Below the pieces are notes generated by a model. It searched no databases. It was not told the origin of the DNA and saw only the letters and a list, made by a program, of their open reading frames with translations. This document shows, in pieces, positions 1 through 8,623 of a stretch of 64,000 nt of DNA (the first letter of the stretch is position 1; the number at the start of each line of letters is the position of its first letter). Origin of the DNA: Streptomyces globisporus. Its GTDB lineage: Bacteria; Actinomycetota; Actinomycetes; Streptomycetales; Streptomycetaceae. The DNA is taken from NCBI GenBank assembly GCA_014649555.1, contig BMTG01000001.1:806001-870000 (forward strand), in the 5' to 3' direction. The translations under genes and the position numbers were made by a program.

Positions 1-1258
1 GGTGCGCCTGCCCGTTGCCCACGTCGGGATTGAAGAAGGCGGTCGAAGCGTCGGGGTTCTTGCTCATTACACCGAGCAGGCTGTCGAGCGCGTCGGCCCG
101 GCCCTCGCGGTGGTTGCCGCCCCACTGCTGGAAGATGGCGCTGTTGTCCTTCTCCGCGGCGATCATGTCGTCGCCCAGCCGGTTGAGGAACTGGTCGTCG
201 AACGGCACGTCGGCGTGCGTCATCATCTCGACGAACGGTCGGTAGCCATAGAGCGGGTTGGTCTTCGAGTCGAAGTTCTTGGCCCCGGACTCCTTGAGGC
301 CGTCCGTGAACTTCTTGTAGAACGCGCCGTCGCCGCTGTTGATCCATGCCTGGTACTTCGCCGAGCCGGGCCCGGCGTCCGCCATCGAACCCGGCACCTG
401 GGTGGCCGTCACCACCGTGTTCGCCAGTCCGCCCATGAGCCTCGTGGACTGGGCCCCGGAGGCTCCGCCCTCCTGCTGCCGGTCCGAGAGGACATCGCTC
501 AGCCTGATGGTGTCCTCGGGGCCCAGCTTCGTCAGCAGAGACTGGCTGAACGCCTTGTCACCGGCGTTGTCCCGCATCGAACGCTCGAACTCGGCAAGGT
601 CTGCGGCGGAGACCTTCTTGCCGTCGATCAGGCGCTCGGCGATCTCCTCGGTGTTCCGCGCCTCGTACTCCTCGATGTCACCGACGGGCTTCCCGTTGAA
701 TCCGTTCGTCGTGCCGTCGGTGACGTCCGAGTCCTGCACGACCGCTTTCAGGGCTATCTCCACACCGGTGTCCGCGTCCGACGTCGCAGCGACCAGGCGG
801 TCGATCTCCTGCTGCCAGGACGTCACCGCTTCCCGCACCGACTTCTGGTAGTCCGGGTCGTGGTGGTACGCGGACCGGGCGCCCTCGCTCAAGGTCTCCG
901 TGTCGAAGGTGACCCTGCCGGCCTCTGACACTTTCATGCCGGCCTTCACGGCACCGCTCCTCGCGGTCTGCAGCTTGCCCTTGAGCTCGGTGAACTGCGT
1001 GTGCGCGTCCCGGAGCAGAGAAGCGACCGCCTTCGCTTCGGCCTGGGCCGCCTTGTACTCGTTGAGCGTGATACCGAACGACGCGTTGGCGGCGCTCGCG
1101 CTCAGTCCGACCCAGGCCGACCCCAGCGTGATGCCGTGGACGTCCTTCTCGTACTGCTTCTCGCGCTTGTTGAACTCTCCCGCCATGTCCGTCCACTTGT
1201 CCGCGGCCTTGGTCAGGCAGGACAGGTCCGTCGTCATGATCTCGTGGTAGCTGGGCAT
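1..1258 (-). CDS. WXG100-like N-terminal hypothetical protein (partial, runs off the window)
   Basis: The frame is open from an ATG at 1258 to the window edge, giving the first 419 residues with no stop. The start reads MPSYHEIMTTDLSCL and leads into a helical segment with a W-x-G turn (GSAWVGLSASAAN near residue 50), like WXG100/ESX-type secreted proteins. A longer alpha-helical, Asp/Ser-rich body follows. Streptomyces encodes large proteins with this N-terminus that are annotated only as domains of unknown function, and DUF6571 is possible. The upstream gene at 1328-1792 ends 69 bp away on the same strand, so the two are probably co-transcribed. The function is unknown; a secreted structural or toxin-related role is inference only. 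Confidence 0.7.
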   Translation of the reverse strand, partial: MPSYHEIMTTDLSCLTKAADKWTDMAGEFNKREKQYEKDVHGITLGSAWVGLSASAANASFGITLNEYKAAQAEAKAVASLLRDAHTQFTELKGKLQTARSGAVKAGMKVSEAGRVTFDTETLSEGARSAYHHDPDYQKSVREAVTSWQQEIDRLVAATSDADTGVEIALKAVVQDSDVTDGTTNGFNGKPVGDIEEYEARNTEEIAERLIDGKKVSAADLAEFERSMRDNAGDKAFSQSLLTKLGPEDTIRLSDVLSDRQQEGGASGAQSTRLMGGLANTVVTATQVPGSMADAGPGSAKYQAWINSGDGAFYKKFTDGLKESGAKNFDSKTNPLYGYRPFVEMMTHADVPFDDQFLNRLGDDMIAAEKDNSAIFQQWGGNHREGRADALDSLLGVMSKNPDASTAFFNPDVGNGQAH

Positions 1259-1327
1259 GCTCTTGTCCCCGTTGTCCTCTGTGCCCGGTGAAAAGTGCCG
1301 ATCCGGTTTGCCTCGGCCGACAGCGGA

Positions 1328-1792
1328 TCAGTAGCCGTTGAAGGGCGAGGGCGGGAGCGGAGGCCCCAGCAGCTGCTGTGTCTGGAGCTCGGCGCCCCGG
1401 AAGATCGTGTTGGCTTCGCGCAGGGAACTCTTCTCCCTGCCGAGTCGGTTCATCAGGTTCCGGACCTGCTTGCCCCACGCGGCGTGCGCGTCCTTCACCG
1501 CACGCGAAGTGATCCAGCCCTCGCCGTCCTTGGCACCAAGCGCCGTGACCGCGGCCGCGTTCTCCTCGCTCGCCCAGTTACCCGACTTCTTGGTGTCCGG
1601 TTCGAGATGCTGCTCGATGGCGTTGGCCGCCGCGCGCTTCTGCGCCGGACTGGAGACCAGCCCGGGGGCCTGTCCCGGCGCGAACGGTCCGTAGACGGGG
1701 GGCGGGGAGGGATCGGCCGGGGCCTCGTTGAGCCGCATCGACGCCGGTGCGGCGCCGGCCGTCGCTGTCGGGTCACCTGGTTGGCTGCTCAT
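1328..1792 (-). CDS. Hypothetical protein, partner of the WXG100-like gene
   Basis: This encodes 154 residues from the ATG at 1792, preceded by GGGGGAC, a good ribosome site. An in-frame upstream extension to 1843 has no such site. The N-terminal third is Pro/Ala-rich and probably disordered (PADPSPPPVYGPFAPGQ). The rest is helical and charged, with a conserved-looking WGKQVRNLMNRLGRE stretch. There is no signal peptide or membrane segment. Small helical proteins encoded just upstream of WXG100-like genes are often their partners or chaperones; that is inferred from position alone. No family was recognised. Confidence 0.6.
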   Translation of the reverse strand: MSSQPGDPTATAGAAPASMRLNEAPADPSPPPVYGPFAPGQAPGLVSSPAQKRAAANAIEQHLEPDTKKSGNWASEENAAAVTALGAKDGEGWITSRAVKDAHAAWGKQVRNLMNRLGREKSSLREANTIFRGAELQTQQLLGPPLPPSPFNGY

Positions 1793-1928
1793 CCGTCCCC
1801 CGGGAATCCTTGAAACTACCCACGCTTGACGTGGCCCGCTCACCCTAACAAGGGCCGTTCTCGGCCTCGCCCCATGACAGCGGGGCCGTACAGGACCCCC
1901 CGGCCCGTACGACCCCGCTGCTGTGTTT

Positions 1929-2074
1929 CCCCCGTGGCCCGCGCCTCCCCCGAAGCGATGGGCCTTTCCCCGTACTCCCCCGTTTTCCCCCGGGTCCCCT
2001 CGGTCCCCGTTTTACTGCTCCCCCGTGATTCCCCCGTACCCCCGTGGCCCCCGCCTCCCCCGAAGCGGAGGGCC
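1929..2074 (-). other. Cluster of G-runs on the minus strand (quadruplex-prone) after sigQ
   Basis: Between the sigQ stop (2080) and the gene at 1792 the minus strand carries about ten runs of four or five G, spaced 3 to 15 bases apart. They recur as ACGGGGGA. The segment would lie in the 3' untranslated RNA of sigQ. No classical terminator hairpin was found here, so the G-runs may serve as a transcription stop or an RNA structure. Confidence 0.5.
1931..2074. repeat. Imperfect 34-bp direct repeat
   Basis: Copies lie at 1931-1964 and 2041-2074 and match at 31 of 34 positions, sharing the core CCTCCCCCGAAGCG. They bracket the C-rich tract downstream of sigQ. Confidence 0.7.
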
Positions 2075-2079
2075 CTGCC

Positions 2080-2910
2080 TCAGGCCACCAGCTCGCCGAA
2101 GGACTCCTGCTCGTCACGTCCGAAGCTGAGGACCTCGTCCTCGCGCAGCCGGCGCAGGGAGCGCCAGATGCTCGACTTCACCGTGCCGACACTGATGTCG
2201 AGGATGGACGCGATCTCCGGGTCGGTGCGGCCCTCGTAGTACCGCAGGACCAGCATCGTGCGCTGGAGTTCGGGCAGCCGGGCGAGCGCCTGCCACAGCA
2301 CCGCCCGCAGCTCCGTGCCGCGCATCGCGTCCGTGTCGCCCACCGTCTCCGGCAGCTCCTCGGTCGGGTATTCGTTGAGCTTGCGCCTGCGCCAGGCGCT
2401 GATGTGCAGGTTGGTCATGGTGCGGCGCAGATAGCCGCCGACCGCCGCCTTGTCGCTGATCCGGTCCCAGGCCCGGTACGTCGAGAAGAGGGCGCTCTGC
2501 AGCAGGTCCTCGGCCTCGAACCGGTCGCCGGTCAGATGGTAGGCGGTCGCGTACAGCGAGGCCCGTCGCTCCTGGACGTAGGCCGTGAACGCCGCTTCGG
2601 CGTCCGCGTTCTCCGCCCCCGTGGTGCGATCCCCCGTGGCCTTCCCGTACGCGCTTCCCCCGTTGCCCCCCACATCCCCCGTGGGTGCGTCAACCACCGT
2701 CATGTACGTCGAACGCGGCTGCTCCGCGGTCGACTGCGACGGCAGATGCTGACGCCCGGCGCTCCGAACACACCCCCGTACGCCCCCAGGCTCTCGGCTT
2801 CGCTCGAGCAGGGAGGTACCCCCGGTGACGCCGGACTTCTCGCTGCCCCGCCCGATGTCGTGGAGGCGCGTCACAACTGCGCTTGAGCTGGTGCTGTGCA
2901 GTGCGTTCAT
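2080..2910 (-). CDS. sigQ: ECF RNA polymerase sigma factor SigQ (SigE-family)
   Basis: This is an alternative sigma factor of 276 residues from the ATG at 2910, which has AGGGGG eight bases upstream. An ATG at 2703 is a shorter alternative. The first ~100 residues are low-complexity. Region 2 follows (TAYHLTGDRFEAEDLLQSALF, then W-R-R-R), and region 4 closes the protein (LPELQRTMLVLRYYEG, with helix-turn-helix ISVGTVKSSIWRSLRRLRE). It is transcribed divergently from afsQ1-afsQ2, the arrangement known for sigQ in S. coelicolor, where the AfsQ system activates sigQ. The shared intergenic region holds an AfsQ1 box at 2995-3010. No anti-sigma gene adjoins it. Confidence 0.9.
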   Translation of the reverse strand: MNALHSTSSSAVVTRLHDIGRGSEKSGVTGGTSLLERSREPGGVRGCVRSAGRQHLPSQSTAEQPRSTYMTVVDAPTGDVGGNGGSAYGKATGDRTTGAENADAEAAFTAYVQERRASLYATAYHLTGDRFEAEDLLQSALFSTYRAWDRISDKAAVGGYLRRTMTNLHISAWRRRKLNEYPTEELPETVGDTDAMRGTELRAVLWQALARLPELQRTMLVLRYYEGRTDPEIASILDISVGTVKSSIWRSLRRLREDEVLSFGRDEQESFGELVA

Positions 2911-2994
2911 CTCGCGCCCCCTATCGGTGGAGTCCGTTCGTTCCTTGCTGACCAAGAGCTTGCCGGGGCAGTTTCATGGCGCTGTCCCTCGACT

Positions 2995-3010
2995 GTCACA
3001 GGCCTGTCAC
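2995..3010. promoter_or_regulatory. AfsQ1 binding site (GTnAC-n6-GTnAC)
   Basis: The sequence reads GTCAC-AGGCCT-GTCAC, an exact match to the direct-repeat consensus described for AfsQ1 in S. coelicolor. It lies 85 bp before the sigQ start and 83 bp before afsQ1, so it can serve both promoters. The match is seen directly; binding is inferred. Confidence 0.8.
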
Positions 3011-3092
3011 AGGGGCAGTTGCGGCCGTGCCCGGACAATCGGACGGGACCACAGGTCGAACTGAAGCGCCACCATGGGCCAGAATGACGCTC

Positions 3093-3770
3093 GTGCCTTT
3101 CCTGTTGCTGATCGAGGACGACGACGCCATCCGCACGGCCCTCGAACTCTCGCTGTCACGCCAGGGCCACCGTGTGGCCACCGCGGCGACGGGAGAAGAC
3201 GGTCTGGAGCTGCTGCGCGAGCAGCGGCCCGACCTGGTCGTGCTGGATGTGATGCTGCCCGGGATCGACGGTTTCGAGGTGTGCCGGCGGATCCGCCGCA
3301 CCGACCAGCTGCCGATCATTCTGCTGACCGCGCGCAGCGACGACATCGACGTCGTGGTGGGACTGGAGTCCGGCGCGGACGACTATGTGGTGAAACCCGT
3401 CCAGGGCCGGGTGCTGGACGCCCGGATCCGGGCGGTGCTGCGCCGCGGGGAGCGCGAGTCGACCGACTCGGCGACCTTCGGCAACGTGGTGATCGACCGC
3501 TCCGCCATGACCGTCACCAAGGACGGGGAGGACCTGCAGCTCACGCCGACCGAGCTGCGGCTCCTGCTGGAGCTGAGCCGCCGGCCCGGACAGGCCCTGT
3601 CCCGGCAGCAGTTGCTGCGGCTGGTGTGGGAGCACGACTACCTGGGCGACTCCCGACTGGTGGACGCCTGTGTGCAGCGGCTGCGCGCGAAGGTGGAGGA
3701 CGTGCCGTCCTCGCCGACCCTGATCCGTACGGTGCGGGGCGTGGGCTACCGGCTGGACTCGCCTCAGTGA
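3093..3770 (+). CDS. afsQ1: Response regulator AfsQ1 (OmpR/PhoB type)
   Basis: This is the DNA-binding response regulator of the AfsQ system, which links nitrogen and amino-acid status to antibiotic production and development in S. coelicolor. The receiver domain (residues 1-120) shows the acidic pocket EDDD at 8-11, the phospho-acceptor Asp52 in VVLDVMLPG, and the conserved Lys in DDYVVKPVQG. The C-terminal winged helix ends RTVRGVGYRLD. The GTG at 3093 gives 225 residues, the usual length; an ATG at 3084 would add three. Neither has a strong ribosome site. Its stop overlaps the afsQ2 GTG by 3 bp, so the two are translationally coupled. Confidence 0.95.
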   Translation: MPFLLLIEDDDAIRTALELSLSRQGHRVATAATGEDGLELLREQRPDLVVLDVMLPGIDGFEVCRRIRRTDQLPIILLTARSDDIDVVVGLESGADDYVVKPVQGRVLDARIRAVLRRGERESTDSATFGNVVIDRSAMTVTKDGEDLQLTPTELRLLLELSRRPGQALSRQQLLRLVWEHDYLGDSRLVDACVQRLRAKVEDVPSSPTLIRTVRGVGYRLDSPQ

Positions 3771-5296
3771 CCGAGACCGCCAAGCGGTCCCTGCGTGCGG
3801 GGCTGCGCTGGACCAGTCTGCGCATGCGGCTCGTCGTGGTGTTCGCGCTGGTGGCGCTGGTGGCCGCGGCGTCCGCCTCGGGCATCGCGTACTGGCTCAA
3901 CCGCGAGGCCGTGCTGACCCGTACGCAGGACGCCGCGCTCGACGACTTCCGGCGGCAGATGCAGGAGACGGCGGCGGCGCTGCCGACGCGGCCGACCAAG
4001 GACGATCTCCAGCGGGCGGCCGGGAAGATGGCGTCCAGCGGCCCGGGCTACAGCGTGCTGCTGGTGGCCGAGCGGGAGCGCGGCAAGCCGATCGTGGGCT
4101 ACTCCGACCTGGACACCTTCACCCGGGCCCATGTGCCGGACTCGCTGCAGGAGCAGGTGGCCCGGAAGCAGCCGCTGACGTCGAGCAACGAGCACGAGTA
4201 CCACCTGTTCTGGCAGCGCACGAGCATCGCGGGCACCCCGTATCTCGTCGCCGGTACGCGGATCATCGGCGGCGGCCCGACCGGTTACATGCTCAAGTCC
4301 CTCGACCAGGAGCGGCAGGATCTCAACTCGCTGGCCTGGTCGCTGGGGATCGCCACCGCCCTCGCGCTGGTCGGCTCGGCGCTGCTCGCACAGGCAGCGG
4401 CGACGACGGTGCTGCGCCCGGTGCAGCGGCTCGGCGACGCGGCCCGCAAGCTCGGCGAGGGCAAGCTCGACACCCGGCTCGTGGTCTCCGGCACGGACGA
4501 ACTGGCCGATCTCTCCCGTACGTTCAACCGGACGGCGAGCTCGCTGGAGAAGAAGGTCGCGGACATGAGCGCGCGGGAGGAGGCGAGCCGCCGGTTCGTC
4601 GCCGACATGTCGCACGAGCTGCGTACGCCGCTGACCGCGATCACCGCGGTGGCCGAGGTGCTGGAGGACGAGGCGGACACCCTCGATCCGATGATCGCGC
4701 CCGCCGTGCATCTGGTGGTCAGCGAGACCCGGCGGCTGAACGACCTGGTGGAGAACCTGATGGAGGTGACCCGCTTCGACGCGGGCACCGCCCGGCTCGT
4801 CCTGGACGACGTCGACGTGGCCGACCAGGTGACCGCGTGCATCGACGCGCGGGCCTGGCTGGACGCGGTGCACCTGGACGCGGAGCGCGGCATGATGGCC
4901 CGGCTCGATCCGCGCCGGCTGGACGTGATCCTGGCCAATCTGATCGGCAACGCCCTCAAGCACGGCGGTTCACCGGTGGGCGTCCGGGTGCGGACCGAGG
5001 GCGAGGAGCTGGTCATCGAGGTACGGGACCACGGTCCGGGCATCCCCGAGGATGTGCTGCCGCATGTCTTCGACCGGTTCTACAAGGCGAGCGCCTCCCG
5101 GCCGCGGTCGGAGGGCAGCGGGCTCGGCCTCTCCATCGCCATGGAGAACGCGCACATCCACGGCGGTGACATCTCGGCGGCGAACTCCCCGGACGGCGGT
5201 GCCGTGTTCACGCTGCGGCTGCCGCGTGACGCCGAGAGGATCGTACGGAACGACGAACCGGGCGCGGACGCCCCGGGCGAGGACGGGGCGACGTGA
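3767..5296 (+). CDS. afsQ2: Sensor histidine kinase AfsQ2
   Basis: This is the membrane sensor kinase paired with AfsQ1, 509 residues from GTG in a GTGA overlap with the afsQ1 stop. One membrane segment (about residues 19-41) and a second (about 185-210) flank an extracytoplasmic domain of about 140 residues. A HAMP linker follows (LRPVQRLGDAARKL). The HisKA box FVADMSHELRTPLT contains the phospho-accepting His283. The ATPase domain shows an N box (NLIGNALKHGG), G1 (DHGPGIPEDVL), F (DRFYKA) and G2 (GSGLGLSI) motifs, so it looks catalytically complete. The downstream lipoprotein gene overlaps its stop by 4 bp. Confidence 0.95.
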   Translation: MTETAKRSLRAGLRWTSLRMRLVVVFALVALVAAASASGIAYWLNREAVLTRTQDAALDDFRRQMQETAAALPTRPTKDDLQRAAGKMASSGPGYSVLLVAERERGKPIVGYSDLDTFTRAHVPDSLQEQVARKQPLTSSNEHEYHLFWQRTSIAGTPYLVAGTRIIGGGPTGYMLKSLDQERQDLNSLAWSLGIATALALVGSALLAQAAATTVLRPVQRLGDAARKLGEGKLDTRLVVSGTDELADLSRTFNRTASSLEKKVADMSAREEASRRFVADMSHELRTPLTAITAVAEVLEDEADTLDPMIAPAVHLVVSETRRLNDLVENLMEVTRFDAGTARLVLDDVDVADQVTACIDARAWLDAVHLDAERGMMARLDPRRLDVILANLIGNALKHGGSPVGVRVRTEGEELVIEVRDHGPGIPEDVLPHVFDRFYKASASRPRSEGSGLGLSIAMENAHIHGGDISAANSPDGGAVFTLRLPRDAERIVRNDEPGADAPGEDGAT

Positions 5297-5931
5297 AGCG
5301 CGGCGATGTCACGTACCGGAGGCGGAGCCCGCTGCGGAGTCGTCCGGCGGTCTCCCTGGCAGGCCTGCTGGCGGTCGCGGCGCTGGTCTCCGGGTGCGGG
5401 ATCCGGACGACGTCGGTGCCGGTGGACGCGGGGGCCGCGCCCTCCCGGGTGCCGTGCCGGCTCTCCGCCTCCGACGTGGCCACGCGGTCGCCGGACAGGG
5501 TGAGCGCCGAGGTGTATCTGGTGTGCGCCTCGCAGCTGGTCACCGTGGACCGCCCGATGCCGGCGGACGCGGTCGGCGCCGAGCCGGTGGAGGTGGCCCG
5601 CGCGCTGCTGAACGAGGTCCAGCAGGCGCCGTCCGCGGGTGAGCGGAGGGCCGGGTTCACCACGGCGGTCCCGGCGGGGCTGCGGGTGGATCCGTCCCGG
5701 GACGGCGATCCGGCGGGCACCCTGCGGCTGAGCAGCCAGCCGGAGGACCTGTCGGCGGAGGCGCTGGCCCAGCTGGTGTGCACGTACGCGGAGAGCGAGT
5801 CGCTGGTCCGGGACGGTTCGGTGGTGCTGGGCGGGCCCGGGGACTACCCGCCGCGCGGCTATCTGTGCACCTCGCAGACGAAGTCCCGGCCGGGTGACCT
5901 GACCACGCCGGACGCGCTCCGGCTGGACTGA
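5293..5931 (+). CDS. AfsQ operon lipoprotein
   Basis: This is a predicted secreted lipoprotein of 212 residues, starting at a GTG in a GTGA overlap with the afsQ2 stop. The N-terminus is basic, then hydrophobic (VSLAGLLAVAALVSGCGI), with a lipobox whose Cys is about residue 36. The mature part is related to GerMN-type lipoproteins: SAEVYLVCASQLVTVDRP, then VARALLNEVQQ. Three cysteines after the lipobox may form disulfides. Tight coupling to the kinase suggests it helps AfsQ2 sense at the membrane face. In S. coelicolor a lipoprotein gene sits at the same place. Confidence 0.8.
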   Translation: MKRGDVTYRRRSPLRSRPAVSLAGLLAVAALVSGCGIRTTSVPVDAGAAPSRVPCRLSASDVATRSPDRVSAEVYLVCASQLVTVDRPMPADAVGAEPVEVARALLNEVQQAPSAGERRAGFTTAVPAGLRVDPSRDGDPAGTLRLSSQPEDLSAEALAQLVCTYAESESLVRDGSVVLGGPGDYPPRGYLCTSQTKSRPGDLTTPDALRLD

Positions 5932-6025
5932 CGCGGGTCCCGCCAGGGGCCGGGCGGGGGCGTCCGTACGCAGCCGCCCCCGACCGTACGGAACCGATCC
6001 TGCCGGTCGTGGCGTCTTGGTGGGC

Positions 6026-6592
6026 GTGCGCCACAGTTCGGACGGCCAGACCGTCATCCACTTCCGCGCGGCGGGCGTCACCCTCCTGATCGCACATCTC
6101 CTGTTCGTCGGGTGGCTGACGCTGCGCCCGCTGGACGTCCCCTGGATCACGGCGGCGAATTTCGAGCCGCTCGCCGGGATCAGGGCGGACCTCGCGCTGG
6201 GACCGGCCGAGGCGGCCCGCCGGATCGGCGGGGCACTGGTACTGCTGGCCCCGCTCGGGGTGCTGCTGCCGATGGCCGGGGGCAGGATCTTCGTCTCCCC
6301 CTGGGTCTCGCTGCTGCGGACGGTCGCCGCCGGGGCGCTGATCTCGCTGGCCATCGAGCTGGGGCAGACCGGGGTGCCGGGGCAGGTCGTCGACATCGAC
6401 TCGCTGCTGCTGAACACCACCGGGGTGGTCCTGGCCCATCTGCTGGTCGTGCCGGTCTGCCGGGCGCGGCTGCGGCGCCGGGGGCTGCCGGGGGTGCGGG
6501 ACCTGCCGCTCCACCGCCACGAGACCCGCCTCAGGGACGAGGCCCCTCAGGGGTCGACCCCGACGATTACCGGGGTCGGTCTCGCCCCGTAG
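6026..6592 (+). CDS. VanZ-like integral membrane protein
   Basis: This is a small membrane protein of about 188 residues with VanZ-family features: an early W-L-T-L-R-P motif after the first membrane segment, NFEPLAG, an apolar middle helix pair, and the signature I-E-L-G-Q... VVDIDSLLLNTTG before the last helix. VanZ itself gives low-level teicoplanin resistance; the role of Streptomyces paralogues is not known. The start is uncertain: GTG at 6026 or 6020, or TTG at 6017, none with a clear ribosome site. The basic, Arg-rich tail is probably cytoplasmic. Confidence 0.75.
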   Translation: MRHSSDGQTVIHFRAAGVTLLIAHLLFVGWLTLRPLDVPWITAANFEPLAGIRADLALGPAEAARRIGGALVLLAPLGVLLPMAGGRIFVSPWVSLLRTVAAGALISLAIELGQTGVPGQVVDIDSLLLNTTGVVLAHLLVVPVCRARLRRRGLPGVRDLPLHRHETRLRDEAPQGSTPTITGVGLAP

Positions 6593-6686
6593 AGCGATGC
6601 TTTGTCCCCCTTCACGGGGGCACCATGGATGCATCGGGGAGCAGAGGAAGCTGCCCCCGCCGCAACGGTTCGCGAAGGAGCCCACC

Positions 6687-6893
6687 ATGGCCGCACTTGT
6701 CCGCCCCCGTGAAGGCCGCATGATCGGCGGAGTGTGCGCGGGCCTCGCCCGGCGCTTCGGTACGTCGGCGAGCACGATGCGCGTGATCTTCGTCGTGTCC
6801 TGTCTGCTGCCCGGCCCGCAGTTCCTGCTCTATCTGGCACTGTGGGCGCTGCTGCCCTCGGAGAAGTCCGCCTCATCCGCGACGGCCTGGTGA
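6687..6893 (+). CDS. PspC-domain small membrane protein
   Basis: These 68 residues begin at an ATG seven bases after GAAGGAG. Almost the whole protein is one PspC domain: a basic start (VRPREGRMIGGVCAGLARRFG), then S-A-S-T-M-R-V-I-F-V-V, a proline-bend hydrophobic hairpin (LLPGPQFLLYLALW), and an acidic/serine end. PspC proteins sit in the inner membrane and take part in envelope-stress responses; in actinobacteria the stand-alone short form is common. An 18-bp perfect hairpin follows 43 bp after the stop. Confidence 0.85.
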   Translation: MAALVRPREGRMIGGVCAGLARRFGTSASTMRVIFVVSCLLPGPQFLLYLALWALLPSEKSASSATAW

Positions 6894-6936
6894 CGCGCCG
6901 GACCACGGGGAGCGAGAAGACCGACGAGAAAGCGCC

Positions 6937-6973
6937 GTGGGGCGCACACCCTGGACCAGGGTGTGCGCCCCAC
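6937..6973. terminator. Bidirectional terminator, 18-bp perfect hairpin
   Basis: The stem 6937-6954 pairs perfectly with 6956-6973 around GTGGGGCGCACACCCTGG. It lies between the convergent PspC gene (+) and the small secreted protein gene (-). There is no T-tract, as usual in Streptomyces. Confidence 0.85.
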
Positions 6974-7017
6974 TGACGTGTACGGGTGCGCGCCGGATTC
7001 CGGCGCGCGGGTGCGGA

Positions 7018-7317
7018 TCAGCCGCCGAGCGGGATCCCGTTGGCGGTGAGGCCCTGGGTGGGCAGTCCGCCGAGCAGGCCGGTGACCGGGGCGGCCGCGT
7101 CGGTGGCCTGGCCGCCGAGGACCTTGCCGACGGTGTCCTGGACCGGCGCGTTCTGGACCGACTGCGCGACGGTGTCCAGCGCCATCGTCGAGACGGGGAG
7201 CGCCCCGGCCGCGGCGTCCAGCGGCAGCGCGGGAGCGGCGGAGGCGCTGCCGGCGGCGGCAGCGGCGAAAGCGGCACCGAGAGCGGCGACACCGAGAGTC
7301 TTGGCAGACTTCTTCAT
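7018..7317 (-). CDS. Small secreted protein (Ala/Gly-rich), unknown function
   Basis: These 99 residues begin at the ATG at 7317, with AAGGA ten bases upstream. A Sec signal peptide is clear: basic MKKSAKTLG, a hydrophobic Ala run, and a cleavage site about residue 28 (GSASA-APALP). The mature part is about 70 residues, rich in Ala, Val, Gly and Pro (TMALDTVAQSVQNAPVQD, then GLLGGLPTQGL) with no cysteines. That rules out a short chaplin, whose domain needs a Cys pair. Homologues of this type are often misannotated as ATP-binding. No function can be given. Confidence 0.75.
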   Translation of the reverse strand: MKKSAKTLGVAALGAAFAAAAAGSASAAPALPLDAAAGALPVSTMALDTVAQSVQNAPVQDTVGKVLGGQATDAAAPVTGLLGGLPTQGLTANGIPLGG

Positions 7318-7452
7318 GGAGAATTCATCCTTGGGGAAGGGGATGTGAGCGGCTCTGCAAACTAGCCAGCCCGCCGCCCGATCCGCAAACATCCCGACAC
7401 GCGGAAAAAGGGCCGGGAAACCGCTTCCCGACCCCTTCACCTGATGCGCCCC

Positions 7453-8607
7453 TCAGCTCGCGGAGGCCGCAGAACTGCTGGTCACAGCGGTCTGACGGAA
7501 AAGCCACTCCGACTTCAGCTCGGCATATCCGGGCTTGATGACGTCATTGATCATCGCGAGACGTTCGTCGAAAGGAATGAAAGCTGATTTCATCGCATTG
7601 ACTGTGAACCACTGCATGTCGTCGAGCGTGTATCCGAAGGCCTCGGTCAGCTGCTCGAATTCCTGGCTCATGCTGGTCCCGCTCATCAGCCGGTTGTCCG
7701 TGTTCACCGTGATGCGGAAGTGCAGCTTGCGCAGCAGACCGATCGGGTGCTCGGCGTACGAGTCGGCGGCGCCGGTCTGGAGGTTGGAGGTCGGGCACAT
7801 CTCCAGCGGGATGCGCTTGTCCCGTACGTAGGAGGCGAGGCGGCCGAGGGAGACCGAGCCGTCCTCGGCGACCTCGATGTCGTCGATGATCCGCACCCCG
7901 TGGCCGAGCCGGTCGGCGCCGCACCACTGGAGGGCCTGCCAGATCGAGGGCAGGCCGAAGGCCTCGCCCGCGTGGATGGTGAAGTGGTTGTTCTCGCGCT
8001 TGAGGTACTCGAACGCGTCGAGGTGGCGGGTGGGCGGGAAGCCGGCCTCGGCACCCGCGATGTCGAAGCCGACGACGCCCTGGTCGCGGTAGCTGTTGGC
8101 CAGTTCGGCGATCTCCAGGGCCCGGGCGGCGTGCCGCATCGCGGTGAGGAGGGCGCCGACGCGGATGCGGTGACCGTTGGTCCGGGCGATGCGCTCGCCC
8201 TCGCGGAATCCCGCGTTGACGGCCTCGACGACCTCTTCGAGGGTGAGGCCGCCCTCCAGGTGCTGCTCGGGGGCGTAGCGGATCTCGGCGTAGACGACAC
8301 CGTCCTCGGCGAGGTCCTCGGCGCACTCGGCGGCCACCCGGAACAGCGCGTCACGGGTCTGCATGACGGCGCAGGTGTGGGCGAAGGTCTCCAGATACCG
8401 GGGCAGCGAGCCGGAGTCGGCGGCCTCGCGGAACCAGATGCCGAGCTTGTCGGGCTCGGTCTCGGGGAGGGAGTCGTAACCCTGCGCGCGGGCCAGCTCG
8501 ACGATGGTGCCCGGCCGCAGGCCGCCGTCGAGGTGGTCGTGGAGCAGCACCTTGGGGGCGCGCCGGATCTGGTCGGAATCAGGGACATTCGGGGTCTGGC
8601 TCGTCAT
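7453..8607 (-). CDS. add: Adenosine deaminase
   Basis: This enzyme hydrolyses adenosine and deoxyadenosine to inosine and deoxyinosine in purine salvage; it has 384 residues and is cytosolic. The metal ligands His23 and His25 are in the HDHLDGG motif. HAGEAFG supplies the catalytic Glu, and MCPTSN with NTDN completes the site. The N-terminus matches actinobacterial ADA. The ATG at 8607 has only a weak GCGAAG upstream. A perfect palindrome CTACGCGCGTAG lies 17-28 bp before the start and recurs, with changes, before the nucleoside transport and salvage genes of this window, so add probably shares their regulator. Confidence 0.95.
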   Translation of the reverse strand: MTSQTPNVPDSDQIRRAPKVLLHDHLDGGLRPGTIVELARAQGYDSLPETEPDKLGIWFREAADSGSLPRYLETFAHTCAVMQTRDALFRVAAECAEDLAEDGVVYAEIRYAPEQHLEGGLTLEEVVEAVNAGFREGERIARTNGHRIRVGALLTAMRHAARALEIAELANSYRDQGVVGFDIAGAEAGFPPTRHLDAFEYLKRENNHFTIHAGEAFGLPSIWQALQWCGADRLGHGVRIIDDIEVAEDGSVSLGRLASYVRDKRIPLEMCPTSNLQTGAADSYAEHPIGLLRKLHFRITVNTDNRLMSGTSMSQEFEQLTEAFGYTLDDMQWFTVNAMKSAFIPFDERLAMINDVIKPGYAELKSEWLFRQTAVTSSSAASAS

Positions 8608-8623
8608 CTTCGCACTCTAGCGC

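Noticed and set aside
3074-3766. Apparent extension of afsQ2 upstream through afsQ1 in another frame.
   Set aside because: The residues are Arg/Ala-rich noise over afsQ1; the kinase similarity begins at the GTG at 3767.
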